A stretch of 64,000 nucleotides of DNA from Diphasiastrum complanatum (GCA_029204225.1 CM055110.1:39807515-39871514); one strand, 5' to 3'; positions 20,512 through 31,728 are shown, counted from the first letter of the stretch. Notes: generated by a model not told the origin, from the letters alone. A program made the numbers and translations.

Positions 20512-21564
20512 TTCCAAATTCAAAATTTAACGAACCGGCATGTCCCATCTCGTCCGAAACCAGACAACGGCATCCATAAATGCCATCACCCCGACGCCAT
20601 TCGCACCTCAACGAAGTGCAAATTCTGGCATTTTCTTGCGACGATCTGCTGGCGATTTTCTTGCTCCTGTGCACAATCCTGGAGCTCTATTGTTCCTTGC
20701 ATCTGTCATCATTTCTACAACACCTCCACCGACTATCAACCATCATCGTTCGCTTTCCATTGAGAGCGCCATTACCAAACATCTCCAAAGCAAACATCGC
20801 CGGTAGAAAACACATCATTTTGCAATTTTTTGCATGCTGAGGAGTAGTGTCACGCGAGCATCCGTCATGCTTCCGTTACACTATTGAATATACTATCATC
20901 AACATCATAAAACTTGTTGTTTACCTCCAGTTCATTTCCCACCTCCATACATCCATTCCACACATCTCCACCCTTGCCCAACATCTTCACCTTTTTCGCT
21001 TCCGAACTTATACCTTTCATTTTCTTACCCAACAACATTCAGTCAGCATCCTTCATTCCACGACATACTTTGAATTCCTCCTTGCAAACACACCTCCGCT
21101 TTACCACACCTTACCTTCCATCTTTATTTTTCCAGCCTCCATCTTTCACAAACCCTCTCTTTCCGCACCATACCTTGCTCCACACACATCTTCCAATCCC
21201 TTCTAAACAGCCACTTTCACCTTCCATCTCGACCAATGCCCCTATCTCAAATCTTGACCGGAGCCAGTCCATCCATCTCGACCAACGCCCTTATCTCAAA
21301 TCTCGACCGGAGCTAGTCCATCCCATCTCGACCGACGCCATCTCTCAAATCTTGATCGGAACCAGTCCATCCAATCTCGATCGGAGCCAGTCTATCCATC
21401 TTGACTGACGCCATGTCTCAAATCTCGACTGGAGCCAGTCCATTTCATCTTGACCGACGCCATCTCTCAAATCACGACCAGAGCCAGTCCATCAAATCTC
21501 AACCGACGTCCCTTAACCCTGTCTGAAATCTCAACCGACACAGTTTTCTTCCATTTTTTTTACC
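20512..21564 (+). other. CT-rich non-coding leader-like stretch
   Basis: Strongly pyrimidine-rich on the plus strand between about 20700 and 21210, with several frames kept open by composition bias but no recognisable domain. It leads to the ATG at 21565 of a gag-like frame, so it may be LTR plus leader of the element that hosts copia C. No LTR partner found. Confidence 0.35.
21210..21545 (+). repeat. Degenerate ~45-50 bp tandem array (CTCGACCGGAGCCAGTC units)
   Basis: About seven units alternate CCATCTCGACCGACGCC and CTCAAATCTCGACCGGAGCC AGTCCATC-type halves. Copies differ by C-to-T and G-to-A changes, as expected for old methylated repeats. Confidence 0.75.
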
Positions 21565-21594
21565 ATGACATCCAACCCCAATTCCAATTCTGAC

Positions 21595-21653
21595 TGACAA
21601 TATTTTCCGATTTTACACGTGTGGGGAATGTCCACAAGTATGATGGATCTATA
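21595..21653 (-). repeat. Remnant of element C 3' LTR
   Basis: Aligns with the terminal bases of the 5' LTR (TGACAA...TTTCC...ACACGTGTG...GGAATGTCCACAAGTATGATGGATCT) at 25843-25901, then breaks off into RNase H sequence. Confidence 0.85.
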
Positions 21654-21654
21654 A

Positions 21655-23051
21655 TAAACCAAAATCAAAAGTTGAAGATATATATCTAAGCACTCTTTTG
21701 GCCATTTTCCAATGATAAGTAGTAGGATTTTGCATAGCCTGGCTCAACTTATGAACACTAAAGCTTATGTCAAGTCTAGTTATTGTGAGCCAAAGCCTAT
21801 AAGACTTCTAAAAAGTGTGATGTCCACGAAGGATCTTTCATCACCTTTGTTAGAGTCCTTTACATTTTGCTCCATAGGAGTTTCTATACTCTTACAATTC
21901 AACATATTGAACTTCTTTGAAATTGAAAGAGCATACTTGGATTGACAAACAAAAGCTTTATCTTTAAGAAAGTCAATCTTTAATCCTAGAATATAGTGAA
22001 TCTTTCCAAGATCTTGCATCTTGAACTCTTTTCCAAGTGCAATCTTGGTATCCTCAACTAACTTGATACAACTTCCTGTCAGAATGATATCATCAACATA
22101 AATAAGAAGGATGACAATATCTTTATCAAAAAACTTGACATATAAGGAAGGATCATAGTTACTAAGATTAAATCCTAGTGACTCAAGAAAGGTGTTAAAC
22201 CGAGAATACCATGACCTTGGAGCTTGCTTCAATCCATATAAACTTTTGAAGGGCAAGCAAACTTTGTTTTTGTCATGGATGAACCCAATAGGCTGATCCA
22301 TATAAATCTCTTCTTCTAGGTACCCATTTAAAAATGCATTAGAGACATCTAGTTGAAGAACTTGCCAATTGAAAAAACAAGGAATAGAAATTATGATTCT
22401 AATTGATACCATCTTTGCAATTGGAGCAAAAGTCTCCTCATAATCAAGTCCATAAACTTGAGCAAAACCTTTAGCACAAAGCCTAGCCTTGTACTTGTTG
22501 ATTGTGCCATCTTGATTATACTTGACTCGAAAAACCCACTTGCAACCAATGGTGTGCTTGTTGGATGGAAGATCCACAAACTCCCATGTCTCATTGGCCA
22601 TCAAAGCATCATATTCCTCTTTCATGGCAAGGAACCATTCCTTCGAGTTGAGTGCATCATATACATCCTTCAGCTCCTCATGAGAAATAAAATAAGCACA
22701 ATTAGTGGAGTTGATTTCCACTTGCTTGCCTCTATCTTCATAGGTAAGCCTTCTAGGCTCGGATCTTTCTCTTTGAGATCTCCTTGGTGAAAAGATTCGA
22801 GGTGACTCCTCAATTCTCGGCCCCATCTCTCCATGATAGTCTTCAAGGGTGATGATTGGAGTATCTTTGTGAGAATCTTTGAACTCGGCCTCCTCAAGAA
22901 TGTATTTTTGATCCTCATGGAATATAACATCCCTACTTTCAATTATAGTTGAGGTAGAGGGAGCATAGATTTTGTAAGCTTCCTTGTTGGATGCATATCC
23001 AACCATGATCCCTTTAATAGAATTAGGACTTTTCCTTGTATCCAAGGGCAC
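21655..23051 (-). pseudogene. Copia C integrase tail, reverse transcriptase and RNase H start
   Basis: A 423-codon frame from MPLDTRKSPNSIKGIMVGYA holds the integrase tail, linker (SPRRSQRERSEPRRLTY) and near-complete RT: IGCKWVFRVKYNQDG, KARLCAKGFAQ, QLDVSNAFLNGYLEEEIYM, SLYGLKQAPRSWYSRF, YVDDIIL at ~22095 (intact), LGKIHYILGLKI. A frameshift at ~21785 ends it; the next frame continues into RNase H (KLSQAMQNPTTYHWK, AKRVLRYIS) to the deletion point at ~21655. Confidence 0.88.
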
Positions 23052-23089
23052 ATGAACAAAGCAAGCACAACCAAAAACTCTAAGGTGAT

Positions 23090-24333
23090 CTACCTTAGGT
23101 TTCTTCTTAACAAGACTTCAAAAGGTGATTTTCCAGCAAGTGCATTGTGAGATAATCTATTGCACAAATAGTTTGCACAATTTATAGCTTCACCCCAATA
23201 TTCAATAGGCAAAGAAGCTTCAATTCGAATTGCTTTAGCACATTCACATAAAGATCTGTTTTTCCTCTCAGCAACTCCATTTTGAGATGGAGAATAAGCA
23301 CAAGAAAACTCTCTCTTTATTCCTTCACCTTCACAGTAATCATGAAACTTGTTGGAAATGTATTCACCTCCTCCATCACATCTTAAAGCTTTCACTTTGA
23401 AAGAAAACTGTTTCTCAACATAAGCTTTGAAGATTAGGAAGTGATAAAAAACCATAGCCTTTGAAGAAAGTAGATACAACCAAGTATATCTAGTAAAGCT
23501 ATCAATAAAGGTGACAAAACATGTTGCACCACCAATCTTTTAGAAGAGGAAAAGTGTACATCCGAGTGTATAAGTTCCAAAGGATGAGTAGTCTTTATAA
23601 AAGACTTCTGATATGGCTTTTTGTGTGATTTTGCAATAGCGCAAGCCTCACAAGGTTTGAAATCCTTGGAAAGAGATTTTGGAAGATCAATAGCCTTCAC
23701 TTTCTTGACCATAGAAGACATAGATTTAAAGTTAGGATGACCCAACCTTCTATGCCACAGCTCCTCCTTAGATATCAAAGCAACTTCACAAAGGTTTGCA
23801 TTCTCATAAGAATTCAACTTAAAAATTCCACCACATCTAAATCCATCAGCAAGGATCTCATAATTTTTCTTGATAAAACAAGTACTGGAGTTGAACTTTA
23901 CATCACAACCATTATGAAGCAACTTTCTCACACTAATTATGTTCTTTGTGAGTTCTGGAATGAAAAGAACATTAGAAAGTGCAAGAACTTTTGAAAAAGC
24001 AAGTTTCAATGGAATGTTGCCAATTCCTTCTATAGGGCACTCATGATCATTAGCAGTGTAAATATATCTCTTGAGTCCTTTGTAAGGTACAATTGAGTCA
24101 AATGACTCCTTTGAACAGCACATATGTGAAGAAGCTCCACTATCTATGTACCAAGCTCCATCTTTCTTAAAAGGTGATGAAGAAAAACTGGACACCATGA
24201 GTGATCCTTCTCCATCACTTGCAACAGAATCTTCTTCAATCTCTTTGGAGAGATTAGCTTGTTTGAGTTGGTTTTTCTTCTTAAAGCAATTAGAGGCATA
24301 GTGCCCCTTCTTGCCACAGAAGAAACACTTCAC
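23090..24333 (-). pseudogene. Copia C CCHC knuckle, protease and integrase
   Basis: Frame 23434-24333 has CCHC CFFCGKKGHYASNC, protease WYIDSGASSHM, ELWHRRLGHPNF, the CxxC pair CEACAIAKSHKK, and first integrase Asp (LIHSDVHF). A frameshift near 23535 moves to frame 23090-23479 carrying the second Asp (LRCDGGGEY) and Glu (NGVAERKNRS). A stop or frameshift near 23100 separates it from the RT frame. Confidence 0.88.
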
Positions 24334-24435
24334 TTTCTTCTTCTTGGTCTTTGAAGTAGTAGGATGAGTTGTATCATCCTCTTCACCATTTTTGTCTCAA
24401 TCTTTGGCTTTGTCTTTGTTGGATGCTTGAGAGAA

Positions 24436-25101
24436 CTAGCTCTTACTCCTTTCTTTATGCTTGTCTTTGACAAAGAGGGCTTTGTCACTTCCACCATGCT
24501 CGAGTTTGTTCATCCTGGAGAGTTTATAGCTTTGTCTAGATTCTTCAAAAATAAGAATTCCTTGGAGAGTTTCTAGATTAGGCAACTCCTCCTTAGTGGC
24601 AAAAGACTGAACAAGATTATTATAGTCATCTCTCAAGCCATTCAGTATGACTTGAACTAGCTCATCTTGGTTAATAGTAACACCAACACAGAAAAGCTCT
24701 CTATGTAAATCTTTAACTCTCAAAACATAGTTTGATGCACTCTCTTCACTTCTTTGGAAACTTTGGAAAATCTAATTTCTAAGAGTGAGTAATCTAGAAG
24801 TATTCTTTGCTTCAGAGATGGACTTAAGTGCATCCCAAGCTTCTTTGGCTGTAGTGCAAGATTCTATCTCTCTCAGAATTTCATTAGATACATTCATCTT
24901 AATGAAATGTAAAGCCATTCTAGCTCTCTTCCTATACTTAGGAATTTCAGCCTGTGTTTGAGGCTCCTCCTCAACACCAAGCACAATATCGATAACATTC
25001 TGGAGTATCAAAATAGACTCCATTCTGAACTTCCAAATTGAGTAATTAGAAGTGTTTAGTCTTTCATTAGCTTCTATAAGATATCCTCCCTGAGATGCCA
25101 T
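24436..25101 (-). pseudogene. Copia C gag N-terminal domain
   Basis: MASQGGYLIEANERL, NYSIWKFRMESIL, SNEILREIESC, ending at an in-frame TAG (~24772) where relatives have a Gln codon; the frame continues as MRVKDLHRELFC...QVILNGLRDDYNN to a second stop near 24436. Gag forms the particle shell. Confidence 0.85.
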
Positions 25102-25829
25102 TTTAATGAAGACTTCTTAGTTATTAGACTGCAATATGTTTGAGCTTGTTCCAGTCAGAGTTCAAGTTGCTGCTCTCTTTCACTATAGGTATTTTCAAAG
25201 ATGTACTACCTTCCTATGTGAAACACTTACAACTGTATTTGAGATGAATCTCAAATATTCCACAAGACAAGTTATCTAAATCAGACACACAAAGTGGATT
25301 GAGACACTTTGGCTAGTTTGAATCCTACTTTTGGCACGTGTGAAATGCTTCAAAAGAAAATACAATTGACTCTCAGAAGGCTCAAAAGGTGTTCAATTAC
25401 TTCAAACTCAGTCTTTATCTTCAGTTTCTTGTGTAGGATGCTCAAAACAATGGATTCAGAACAAAGCAAGATTGAATCAAATCAAAATGCTATCACTCAG
25501 ATTTTGGACCTATCTCTATCCTCTTTAAGGGCTTATAACTCTTGCTAGACACATCAGATTGATTTGTTTCAATTTCTATGGAAAGTACAGATCATAAGCT
25601 TTTCATCAAGCTATAACACTACTAAGGGATTGAAAATCACTGATTTTCACACATGCAAAATTCCAGAATTCCGTACTACCACTTTTCAGGTCTGAAAATT
25701 CAGTTCCAATCCGATTCGATCCAAATCCACTTCAGAGAAAGGTGAGAAAAAGTGTAAAACTGCTTTTTTGTTTGATTTAGCTCTCAATTTCTTGTACAAT
25801 TAGAGATGTTAGCATGCAAAGCTTAATTT
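25102..25829 (-). other. Untranslated leader of element C
   Basis: About 730 bp between primer site and gag. No coding similarity and no recognisable RNA gene. Confidence 0.6.
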
Positions 25830-25842
25830 GGCTCTGACACCA
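25830..25842 (-). promoter_or_regulatory. Primer-binding site of element C (one variant base)
   Basis: TGGTGTCAGAGCC on the minus strand; the usual plant copia site is TGGTATCAGAGCC. The A-to-G change is a transition that may post-date insertion. Confidence 0.85.
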
Positions 25843-26633
25843 TGACAAAATTTCCAGATTTCACACGTGTGAGGAATGTCCACAAGTATGATGGATCTAA
25901 TTAAGCTTTGTGATTAGCACAGTAACCTGATTCTAGATTGATTAACAAGATCTAGTTCAGAAGATATGGCTTAACCACAATCTAGCATGCTAAACAACAG
26001 AATATGATAGCAATGAATCAATAATGACAAACGTACAAGATATCAGTGTATAAGCATTTGCTTCAACACGTGTTAGAGAGAGAAAGATAGAGAGATAACA
26101 AGCAAAATTGTTTAGATCCAAAATGGCATGAAATAGCTACAAAACTTTGGTTCTCCATAATTGATTGTGAGGAGAGCTACACATATTTATGGAGTTTGAG
26201 ATAGCTCGAGGTAGAACCACATCCATCCATCATAAAACGACATCTAAAGTGACATCTAGAGTCTATGTGACATTTGTCACTTCTCATGCATAAAATTCTA
26301 CCAACTTTTTTCAAGTGTGCTAGTTCTAACTAGAAATGTCCAAATCATCATGCATGTGTCCATTACACTTTGTGCATGCCTTGCATGTCACTATGGATCA
26401 CTTACAATTAATGCATGTGAATTGCCACGAGTTTCTACAAGCATAACTTTGCTAATTCTATATGCACAAACTATATGCAAGAGGTACTCATCAATCTAGA
26501 TATTACATATCCATGTAGCTCAAGTTCTATCTAGGCCAAATTTGGCATTTTGCATTTATGAACTACATACTTGCATGGTACAATATTTGTAGCAAGCCAA
26601 AAAATCAATATGGATTGTTTTTCAGTTTTAACA
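25843..26633 (-). repeat. 5' LTR of element C
   Basis: 791 bp, TG...CA (element-strand start TGTTAAAACTG). Contains CACACGTGTG at 25862-25871. A stretch with CCTTGCATGTCAC and CATGCATGTGTCC matches in reverse complement the LTR of element E (46340-46380), so C and E LTRs share ancestry. Confidence 0.9.
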
Positions 26634-28873
26634 CTGACGACCCCGAGGCAAATAAGCTCGACATCCAGCTATGCAAGTTAGATCTTACAGAGATGCAGAC
26701 CTAGTATCAGTAGGCAGAGTCATTCTTCAAGGCCCTTGAGTTCCAGATCCCTGTCCTGATGGGATATCAAAGCCCGTACCTGGCACATATGGTGTATGCC
26801 AATTATAATGCTATGGCAAGGTCGTGTCAACTCATAGTTCCCCCTGTCAGGAACTATGTTTATAACGTATCCTTTTGCGACGGCCGACTTGCAACCCTTT
26901 GGGTTCCCTCGAGGACCAAATGTTGTCACAAGGATGCTCCAAAAGATCGAGCAGACAACATACTTCAAATACATAGATCCCTCCATGGACAAGTGGAAGA
27001 ATAAGGACGGGTATAGATTTGAGGCCATCAATGATCAGCAGCTGCAAGCGGCATATGTATATCTGACCAGATGCACACAACGACCAAGGATAAAAGTGCT
27101 GAGGGTACCCATGTCCCTGTTCCACATGATGGCAGATTCACGACTGCATGCCCATAACCTCTATGATTGGCACAGTTTTCTTCGAACTGCCTTCATGAGT
27201 GTCTAAAAAACAAGCAGCCCGTAACCATACTCGGGTATCTCATGACGGATATCACACTGCAGCAAGTACAAAATGGGCCCAAACTCCAACAACACCTGTA
27301 GCTTGCGGACAAAGCATGGGACATTCCCATCGGGTCAAAACAGTCCAAGTGTTCACGCTCACGGGCTACTTGACCATCGGGACTCCAACCCAAAAGAGTC
27401 AACACCATTATTCTTCCACTGGTACACAAGCAACAAAGCTCACAACCAGATCCACAAGCAGCCTGACATCGAAGGTAATGACGACTTCCTGACAGATCCA
27501 CCAGAAACAAGAAGATTCTCGCCTAGGCAAGACACGGGCGCAGCTGAGCCATCAATGAGCGAGCGAGCCAAGGAAAAAGATACGGGCACAAAGGCCCTGG
27601 ATGATTACCTGGCGAGGCCACCACAACCATGTAGGATAACTTCTCCTACCAGGGTCAGGAGCAAGATGGCTGATACCAGAGAATCAGAGAGATTCGAAAG
27701 AAAATATCCTCCCAATATGAGGGGAGGCAAGGAAGAGATAGATCAAAGCCAATACTCCACTAGGGCTGAGATCATTGCGGCATTACAACCGCAGCCGGAA
27801 TGGCGCAACAAGATCCTAAATGATAGCATGCGGCTCCAAGAGTACCTGAAGGCACCGGCATGGAAGCGAATAGATCCATTCTACATGCCGATCAAACGCA
27901 AAAATCCATGGCCGGCAGAAAAGCCATGGATCGAGTTGGTGAACTGGCCAGTAATTCCGGGAATTTCAAAGAGAATCTCCCCGGATGACCTGAGGCTACA
28001 ATTACTTGATTTTGGGCACAAATACAAGACAAGTGTCGATCTATGCATGCAAGAAAGTGCCGAATACTGTCGATCTATGGCCTTTCTAATGCAGCAAGAA
28101 TGTTTCTGGGATTGTGGTTTGGATCCGATCAAGATCAATGTGCCCTCCCTGGCTAAACTACAGAGCGGCCTTCATGTCATCATGATACGTCACCATGGTG
28201 GAAGACTGGTAGGAGATGGGCTTCATCGAAAAGGTACGAGAATACTGGGTCCATTAAACTACGGAAGTAAGCTCTGCTTCCAAGTAATTGAAGCCCTGGG
28301 GCGAAAGATGAGCGAGCGAAAACAAACAGCAAGACTGTGAGGTGAGCAGGACTCGCAAGAGGTTCTCAAGAGGCTGGAATGTAGCGGCCATTGAGAGACC
28401 TTCATTTGAGAAACAGTTTTGCGAATAATAAGCACCTGCTTTTACGGAAGTGAACAAAAATCCACGCTTTTTCAAGTGTCGAGTGGAACGACATCACCTG
28501 TGTTACAGTGGGTCCTGCAACAAATTAGGGGTGGATAATGTTAGCAGATTCCAGGGAATCTCCAGATGCCAAGCCAAGTTGAAGACACAGATTATCTCTC
28601 ACCCATGACCGAGAGGAGGAGAGCAGAAGAAGCTGAGAGCCGAGCATGAGAGCCGAGGATTACTAGCTAGGATGACAATCATTATCTATGTGAGCCTACA
28701 TGGTGTATCCCAGAGAAGGAACGACCATGTAGGAGCTAGTAATATTTTCTAGGCATTGTAAATAATGTAGACTCCTTAAATAATTTAGAGTGAGCCACCT
28801 TTGGATGGTGACCACTAGTGGAAGGGCTTTTTCCACTTGTAATTTTCAAATTAGTGGAATTGCCACTTCGGCA

Positions 28874-28957
28874 CCACATTTGGTTTGGTCAAAAGATTGT
28901 CTGGTTGATCCAAAATCATAGTTGTATGCTTACCAATCTCATCTATATGTGATCTAG
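28874..28957 (-). repeat. Patch of copia A/B leader inside the LTR-like segment
   Basis: 84 bp that, on the minus strand, closely match the element A leader at about 3186-3270 (ATAGATGAGATTGG, TTGGATCAACCA, TTGACCAAACCAAATGTG). It lies just upstream of the TATA-like box at 28971. Confidence 0.8.
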
Positions 28958-28970
28958 TAGTCTTTTTGCT

Positions 28971-29037
28971 TATTTAAGGCCCCCCTCCCTTGTGAGGGAG
29001 CTTTGATTGTATTGTCATTTGCTCTTGAGTGAATAAA
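28971..29037 (+). promoter_or_regulatory. TATA-like box and AATAAA signal, copy 1
   Basis: TATTTAAG at 28971, GC-rich CCCCCCTCCCTTGTGAGGGAG stem-like stretch, then AATAAA at 29032. The same arrangement recurs at 33729-33796, which argues for conserved element signals rather than chance. Confidence 0.55.
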
Positions 29038-29130
29038 AAAGGTCTTCCACGAGTTCTTGATGATCATATCCTTGTTCATGACAATCTTCTTAAGTGAAAT
29101 TTCTATGAGCATGTTCTGATTTTCTTTTGT

Positions 29131-29573
29131 GTTTGTGTTTGCGGGGAAAAAGACCCCTTTTTCAAGCTATTTTAGATGAAAAATCGTCGTCACGAGCTAT
29201 TACGCTGACGCGAAACTGTTAAAAAATGACGCGTAAATGGCCCATAATGGCCGGTTGCACTGCTATTAAAAATACTGTTCATTTGCTAATTTACGTTGTA
29301 TGAAAATTCCATTTAAGAGGCCTATGCCCCTAGTTTCCGGGTTTGTCGGGGCTAGGAGGTGCCAGTTCGTCTTGAAAACCAATTAAATTTTATTCATCGT
29401 AGGCCACTTTGGTGATTTAAAAGCAGTTTTGGGACTCAGCCCTTAAGTTTGGGCCCAACTGCTAAAAGCCCCTACTGGTGCCCATTCATAAAAAGGTGCA
29501 CCTCTTTGGGCCTCAGCCCTCTCTAGCATTAGAAGGGGCCAGCCTCTACATAGCATTCTCACTATCATCGTCT

Positions 29574-29574
<1 letters not shown>
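29131..29574. other. No recognisable gene
   Basis: Contains a pair of GGCCC/GGGCC-rich stretches and CATAAAAAGG near 29485, possibly promoter-like because a GA-rich 5'-UTR-like stretch follows. Nothing more can be supported. Confidence 0.3.

Positions 29575-29629
<55 letters not shown>
29575..29629 (+). repeat. (GA)n microsatellite, about 27 units
   Basis: Uninterrupted GA dinucleotides. The apparent Ser-Leu and Arg-Glu frames through it are repeat artefacts. Confidence 0.97.
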
Positions 29630-29631
<2 letters not shown>

Positions 29632-30054
29632 TTGTGTGGAGAAGTTTGGAGAGAAAGGGAAGGAGTAAAAGCTGTTTTGCTTGGTGCCTCCCATCTCTTC
29701 CACTTCCAATTTGTGCTCAATCCCACAGAGACAAGGAGGAGGAAAGGAGAAGAGGCAGATGATTGCCGGGTGCCTTCCACTCTAAACTCTGTTCATTTTC
29801 ATTGCTATTGATCTGCTTCTTATTCTTTAGCATTGTGTTTTCACCATTTCATTTGTGAATCAGATTTGGTGTTATTTGTTTTTGCTGCCTCTAACCATGT
29901 GATTGCAGATCTTGGAATGGTGTAGACTGCCCTGGGATTAATTTTGTAGATTGTTGTTATTAATCTTGTGTCTGCAGGGCTTGCAATCGTGGAAAGCTCT
30001 TCCATTTCACTTACAAGGTTCTGAGACTTGTCTATGATTGTTTGTTATCCAAGA
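29630..30054 (+). other. Gene-like untranslated or intron-like stretch
   Basis: T-rich stretch with splice-acceptor-like strings TGTGATTGCAG (~29910) and TTGTGTCTGCAG (~29978) following long T-rich tracts, downstream of the GA run. This looks like 5' UTR and introns of a plant gene, but no coding exon is recognisable, so it may be a captured fragment. Confidence 0.3.
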
Positions 30055-30141
30055 AGGAGTCATACTTTTGCTTTGTTTATTGTTGTGACAGAGATTCTTG
30101 GATGCTTGAAACCTGCTTAAATAAGAGATTTGTTTGCTTTC
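30055..30141 (+). repeat. Inverted repeat, left arm
   Basis: 87 bp that match the reverse complement of 31601-31687 with a few mismatches (shared strings include CATACTTTTGCTTTG and CTTGGATGCTTGAAAC). The arms enclose ~1.46 kb of GC-richer DNA. Confidence 0.9.
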
Positions 30142-31600
30142 AATTTGTAGAGGATTTTGTTGTCTTGTTTACAAGGAATCTCATTGATCGGAGGGCATTC
30201 AAAATCTATGTGCCAGAAAGCTTGCCCATTAGTCACTGATTACAAGGCTTGTCCATCGCTTTCTGTGAGGGTAGATTCAATGGCCCTTCATCTGCTGTCT
30301 ACAATCAATTCCCTGATCTGAAAGAGATGGAACGTGTTAGCAATGCAGAGTGTTCTTGATAAGTTGTTCCACTTAGAAACGTTGCTTTTGCCTCTATCTT
30401 AGTTTTCCTACTTTCTTCAAGATGATGTGCGTCCTACTTGTTCTGAGAGATGAAATGCTTCTAACCCTGCTGCCAAGGGCCACCTGAAACGCTACCCTGT
30501 TTGTGTGGAAAAGCCTGCCTGCGGCTGTTTGTGGGCTGGGCTCTCTACCAACGGCTCCCTCGTGACCTACCTACAGCCTTTCATCTGTCCATGACCCTGA
30601 TCAGCGGCCATCTGCTCGCTCTCCCTCTATCTGCGGCTCCCCACCTGCGGATCTGTTGGTTGCTTGTTGCGGCAGCCATCGCTCCCTCCTCCTGTCTGTT
30701 AGCGGCCCATCATAGCCTCTCCCTGCGGGTTGGTTCCAACGTCCCTCTTCATCCTTGCGACTCTACTTCCCGCTTCCTCACCTTCTACCCTGCCCCGCTC
30801 CCTCATCAGCGGCCTGTTTCATTCTCTAATCTGCCTCATCTCCTATCTGCCCGCTACAGATCGCTCTCCTTCCAATGTCTGTCCTCTTAGCTGCCTACGG
30901 ATCTACCTATCTACGTTCAAACACTGATCTGACGCCCATCGCTGCGGCCCTCCTCGCTGCCTACACCCTGACCTGCTAACTCCACCTATCCACGCTTCCT
31001 GCCTGTGGATTTCTAACCGCGCCCTGCTCCAACCATCTGCTGGTTGCTTGCTGAGGGCCGAGCCCTTCTCAACCTCTGGCTCGCTACCCGTGGATATCAT
31101 GGGTTGTCTGTGGACCTAACTCCGGGTGCGTGTTTGATCAATAGTCCTATCCATGCTTCCTACCTGAGGCCACCCCTACAAAAGAAGGACATTTCTTTTT
31201 GAGGGGAGAAGAAGACCCGTAATAGATTATGGTACCCAACTTATTTGACAACATTCTAAAGAAAATGGAGATACTAAGGAACCAGCTACCTCATCAACGG
31301 CCCTTCTTCCAATCCTCTTGATCTGTGGACCACCCCACTTTCCAATATGGCCACCTCATCTATTCCCTATCTATGGGATTGATCTACAAGCAAACTCTAC
31401 TTTGTTAGCAGCCCTCTCTAATCCTTGCCTGCGACCAACCCTAACTACCCATTGTTGATTAGAAAATGAAATTATGGGCATTTAGATTATTGTAAGACGG
31501 GGCATTCCAAACATCTTGTTTGCAACCTGTTTATTGCTTAATTGAGATCTGCAAATCTCATTCATGGAGATCTTTACCCTTTAACCTCAGCCATTCGATC
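30142..31600. other. GC-rich loop between the inverted arms
   Basis: Contains repeated CTGCGG/CCTGCGG and CCGCT-type strings between ~30490 and 31110. Frames are kept open by composition only (e.g. 30501-30890). No domain recognised. Confidence 0.35.
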
Positions 31601-31687
31601 GAAAGCAAACAAATCTCTTATTTAAGCAAGTTTCAAGCATCCAAGAATCTCTCTCACAACAATAAACAAAGCAAAAGTATGACTCCT
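31601..31687 (-). repeat. Inverted repeat, right arm
   Basis: Reverse complement of 30055-30141. It lies just left of the LTR fragment at 31729. Confidence 0.9.
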
Positions 31688-31728
31688 CCTTTTGTTTTGC
31701 TCTTGGCTTCCATTCCCAATCATCTTCT

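Larger units (their letters stand above)
21595..26633 (-). mobile_element. Ty1/copia element C with truncated 3' end
   Basis: Minus-strand element bounded by a perfect target-site duplication CTGAC (21590-21594 and 26634-26638). Complete 791-bp 5' LTR at 25843-26633; at the other end only ~60 bp of LTR (21595-21653) remains, joined directly to the start of RNase H. So most of RNase H, the purine tract and most of the 3' LTR were deleted after insertion. Confidence 0.9.
21565..28340 (+). pseudogene. Unrecognised gag-like gene, split by copia C (21565-21594, then 26639-28340)
   Basis: An ATG at 21565 opens a frame (MTSNPNSNSD) that continues in phase at 26639 (DPEANKLDIQLCK) if element C and one duplication copy are removed. 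Two TAG codons at 26702 and 26711 then occur where CAG would keep it open. Further blocks: FQIPVLMGYQSPYLAHMVYAN; FGFPRGPNVVTRML with YFKYIDPSMDKWKNK; and a 355-codon frame (27273-28340) with KTRRFSPRQ-like charged parts, RAEIIAALQPQPEWR, FYMPIKRKNPWPAEK and LRLQLLDFGHKYKTS. At least two frameshifts. It is GC-richer than surrounding copia DNA. I cannot name the family; a structural (gag-like) retroelement protein is a guess from context. Confidence 0.45.
28522..29130 (+). repeat. LTR-like segment with promoter and poly(A) signals
   Basis: A purine-rich run AAATTAGGGGTGGA precedes TGTTAGCAG at 28539, resembling a polypurine tract and LTR start. Downstream are TATTTAAG (28971-28978), a possible transcription start region, and AATAAA (29032-29037), followed by a stretch that aligns with 33729-33892. 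Together these look like U3-R-U5 of an LTR. Right border not defined; no protein assigned. Confidence 0.5.

Noticed and set aside
20847-21408. Plus-strand frames of 119 and 164 codons rich in Pro, Ser, His and Phe
   Set aside because: Kept open by the pyrimidine-rich and tandem-repeat composition; no domain and no homologous copy of the protein in the window.
26720-27125. Minus-strand frames of 92-103 codons
   Set aside because: Antisense to the unknown gag-like gene; no motif.
29443-29780. Frames with long Ser-Leu or Arg-Glu runs
   Set aside because: Created by the (GA)n microsatellite.
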